64,000 nucleotides of DNA from Planctomonas sp. JC2975 (GTDB lineage Bacteria; Actinomycetota; Actinomycetes; Actinomycetales; Microbacteriaceae), in NCBI RefSeq assembly GCF_012985205.1, contig NZ_JABEKS010000003.1, positions 362,126-426,125 of the forward strand, written 5' to 3'. Position numbers and translations under genes: made by a program. Shown here piece by piece: positions 62,365 through 64,000 of the stretch (positions are counted from its first letter, which is position 1; every line of letters begins with the position of its first letter). The notes under the pieces are model-generated. The model saw only the letters and a program-made list of their open reading frames with translations. It did no database searches and was not told the DNA's origin.

Positions 62365-62844
62365 TCATCGATGCGCGAGTGCATACGCGGCCGCACGGTC
62401 GACGAAGGCCTGACGGTCTTCACGAGCTGCGCCCGCGCCGTGCGGCCCGGGGCCAGGATGCGGTACTGCGTTGTCGAGCGAGATGACACCGGCCTCCATC
62501 CCACCGGCCTGGTTGTACTGCGCCCCCGTGATGACGAACACCATGCCCGGCTTCCGCGGACCCCCTGGCATATCCAGCGGGATGGTGAATCGGCTGTACC
62601 CGGCCGGCATGGGCGACGACAACCGAGTCCACGACCCAGGATCGCCGAGAGCTCGATTGATGAAGAAGTCCTGATCGTCGTTGTCCGTCACGACGATCGT
62701 TCCGTTCGCGCCCCCCGAATCCGACCACGACACGATGGGAGCAGCGTTCGGGGCGTACCCGCTCTGGTCGAGGAGCGGGGTGTCGGCGGAGAACCGGAAC
62801 GACTCCGGATCCTTTGCGATGCGGTAGTGCACGTGGCCACACAT
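62365..62844 (-). pseudogene. C-terminal fragment of a sialidase/BNR-type secreted glycosidase
   Basis: 159 residues beginning at an ATG that directly follows a stop codon. HYRIAKDPESFRF, NGTIVVTDNDDQDFFINRALG (split) and GDPGSWTRL are the repeat-like blades of five- or six-bladed propeller glycosidases; the C-terminal tail is Gly/Ala-rich. Lacking a signal peptide and the catalytic front half, it is best read as a truncated remnant, perhaps an ORF still expressed. Confidence 0.5.
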
Positions 62845-62941
62845 TAGGACTCACCCACGCGGCACCAGATCAGGTTTATCAGCACCCTGCATTGGCCCGC
62901 CTCGACTCGCGAGGATCCTCGAAGGCTGAGCGCGACCCCGG

Positions 62942-63199
62942 TCAGTCGGCTTCTGGCTCTTTCTCGGCTTCGTCGAAGTCAACCGCCTGATAGTCCACTG
63001 CCCAGAACATCACGCGGTCGAGGATCCTGTCGCGGAGTGTCGCCAGCGTGATCTCCGAGCCCGGCCTCTCCGAATCGTGGCAGTCGCGGAGAATGCCGAT
63101 AACGAGATTGTCGATACCCATGGTGTCGGCACCCGTGCGCTCGACATCGGCCTTTACCGCGCCAGCTGCGGCCTCGTACCGACTCGGATTGTCCTTCAT
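62942..63199 (-). CDS. Small acidic hypothetical protein
   Basis: 85 residues (MKDNPSRYEAAAG, then VKADVERTGADTMGIDNLVI (split) and a C-terminal FDEAEKEPEAD). No family recognised. TAGCCT seven bases before the ATG is the leaderless promoter spacing seen at several genes here. The frame is open further upstream but loses the signal. Confidence 0.55.
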   Translation of the reverse strand: MKDNPSRYEAAAGAVKADVERTGADTMGIDNLVIGILRDCHDSERPGSEITLATLRDRILDRVMFWAVDYQAVDFDEAEKEPEAD

Positions 63200-63576
63200 G
63201 CTTCGCAGGCTAGTGCGTGGTGAACGTCGCGAACAGGCCCCATGGCAGGATGACATGGCGCCTGCCCCCGGAGGCATTGGGCGTGGTTCAGTCCGGGGAA
63301 GGGGAAACGATGCGGGCGCGCCTGATCGCCGCTGTCATTGCTGCGACTCATAGCCGACCCATTGTGCCGGCGAGCCTCGTCCAGACGCCGGTCCTCGCGC
63401 GGGCTGTAGTCGAGCGCACGGACTGCGCACAGCTGATGACGCGCGATGCGTCAGTAGCCGAACCGCTTCCGCGCCCGAACGGCATCAGCACGGCGCTGAT
63501 GCGTCGCTACGGGATCCACAAACGCACGGGTGGCTTCTTTCGGCCTGGCGTGAGTCCGTGCGGGTACCCTCGGCGC

Positions 63577-63807
63577 ATGACGATGCTTGTGGTTGGGCTG
63601 ATCATCGTCTTGCTGATATGCGCTGCGATGATTGGTCTGGTGCTTCTTGCCCTGCGGGTTCGGCGAAGGGGCAGCGCCGGTCCCGCTATTGGAGCCGCCA
63701 TGGCTGCATACGACGCGGCAATGCACTCAACCGCGTATGACAGCTATCTGGAGATGCGGGCGGAGGAAGACCGCACCGTTCCCACTCCATCGCCCGACAA
63801 CTCGTAG
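63577..63807 (+). CDS. Small membrane protein
   Basis: 76 residues: one hydrophobic span (LVVGLIIVLLICAAMIGLVL, residues 4-23), then basic RVRRRG and an acidic hydrophilic tail. No family recognised. TACCCT six bases before the ATG matches the leaderless pattern. Confidence 0.55.
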   Translation: MTMLVVGLIIVLLICAAMIGLVLLALRVRRRGSAGPAIGAAMAAYDAAMHSTAYDSYLEMRAEEDRTVPTPSPDNS

Positions 63808-63902
63808 CATCGCAGGCAGCACGCCTCCCCCACCAGCAACGAGACGCTGTCCGAAAGTTCCCTTCGACATCTTTGCTAGCTCGAGTAATCCCGAGCGACT
63901 AA

Positions 63903-64000
63903 TCACTCGGGCGACCGGCTCCCTTCCCGCTGCCGGCGCTGGGTCACGATGTCGGCGAACACGACACGTGGCGGCTGGTAGTCCAAGGTGTCATGTCGGG
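63903..64000 (-). mobile_element. Transposase C-terminus, IS30-like, cut by the window end
   Basis: Thirty-one in-frame residues ending in a stop: RHDTLDYQPPRVVFADIVT then an Arg/Glu-rich tail. The pattern D-T-L-D-Y-x-P-x-x-V-F resembles the last helix of IS30-family transposases (T-L-x-x-x-T-P-A-E-V). The 5' part is outside. An insertion sequence therefore extends to the right. Confidence 0.55.

Noticed and set aside
1..64000. CRISPR array or toxin-antitoxin system
   Set aside because: No regular short repeat-spacer series and no recognisable toxin-antitoxin pair were seen.

Overview
The window is high-G+C DNA with codon use, ATGA-type overlaps and TANNNT promoters typical of Actinobacteria. 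Several small proteins (a DUF7882-type protein at 13778, a PadR/DUF1048/ABC operon at 39636) point to Microbacteriaceae, most likely Microbacterium or a close relative. This placement rests on family recognition only; there is no rRNA gene in the window.

1-16 kb is ordinary chromosomal housekeeping and stress content: methionine sulfoxide reductases (msrA 5' end, msrB), DoxX and PAP2 membrane proteins, a flavohemoprotein, two MFS exporters, a PEBP/YbhB protein, a Gfo/Idh/MocA oxidoreductase, a Tat-exported phosphoesterase (phospholipase C-like), an orphan LuxR response regulator, and a TetR regulator divergent from an NTF2-like protein. 17-27 kb is a glycan-utilisation locus: a 1056-residue secreted glycosidase, a LacI regulator, a lipoprotein/two-permease ABC importer and a cytoplasmic GH127 enzyme that keeps the zinc/cysteine site of beta-L-arabinofuranosidases. 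LacI-like palindromes lie in all three promoter regions. 27-44 kb holds a PhzF/MocR pair, an MFS exporter, an O-methyltransferase/MerB-like pair, a second secreted glycosidase, a DEAD-box helicase, VOC proteins and a PadR-controlled ABC-2 exporter operon.

About 44.7-51.8 kb is accessory DNA. It holds two diverged copies of a ~110-bp sequence 4.3 kb apart, a dead tyrosine-recombinase tail beside the 3' end of a tRNA-Ser-like gene (an attachment-site scar), and an ArdC-type antirestriction gene enclosed by a 130-bp inverted repeat. Between the two diverged repeats sit a two-domain muconolactone-isomerase-like protein, a VOC protein and a flavin disulfide reductase.

54.4-62 kb is a second uptake and catabolic operon under a divergent TetR: Gfo/Idh oxidoreductase, a degenerate partner protein, lipoprotein plus two permeases, a nucleoside hydrolase and a ribokinase. 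The order suggests import of a ribosylated compound, oxidation or cleavage of it, and phosphorylation of the released ribose. The substrate is unknown, and this is the best candidate here for an undescribed pathway. The window ends with remnants (a sialidase-like 3' fragment, small hypotheticals) and the C-terminus of an IS30-like transposase.
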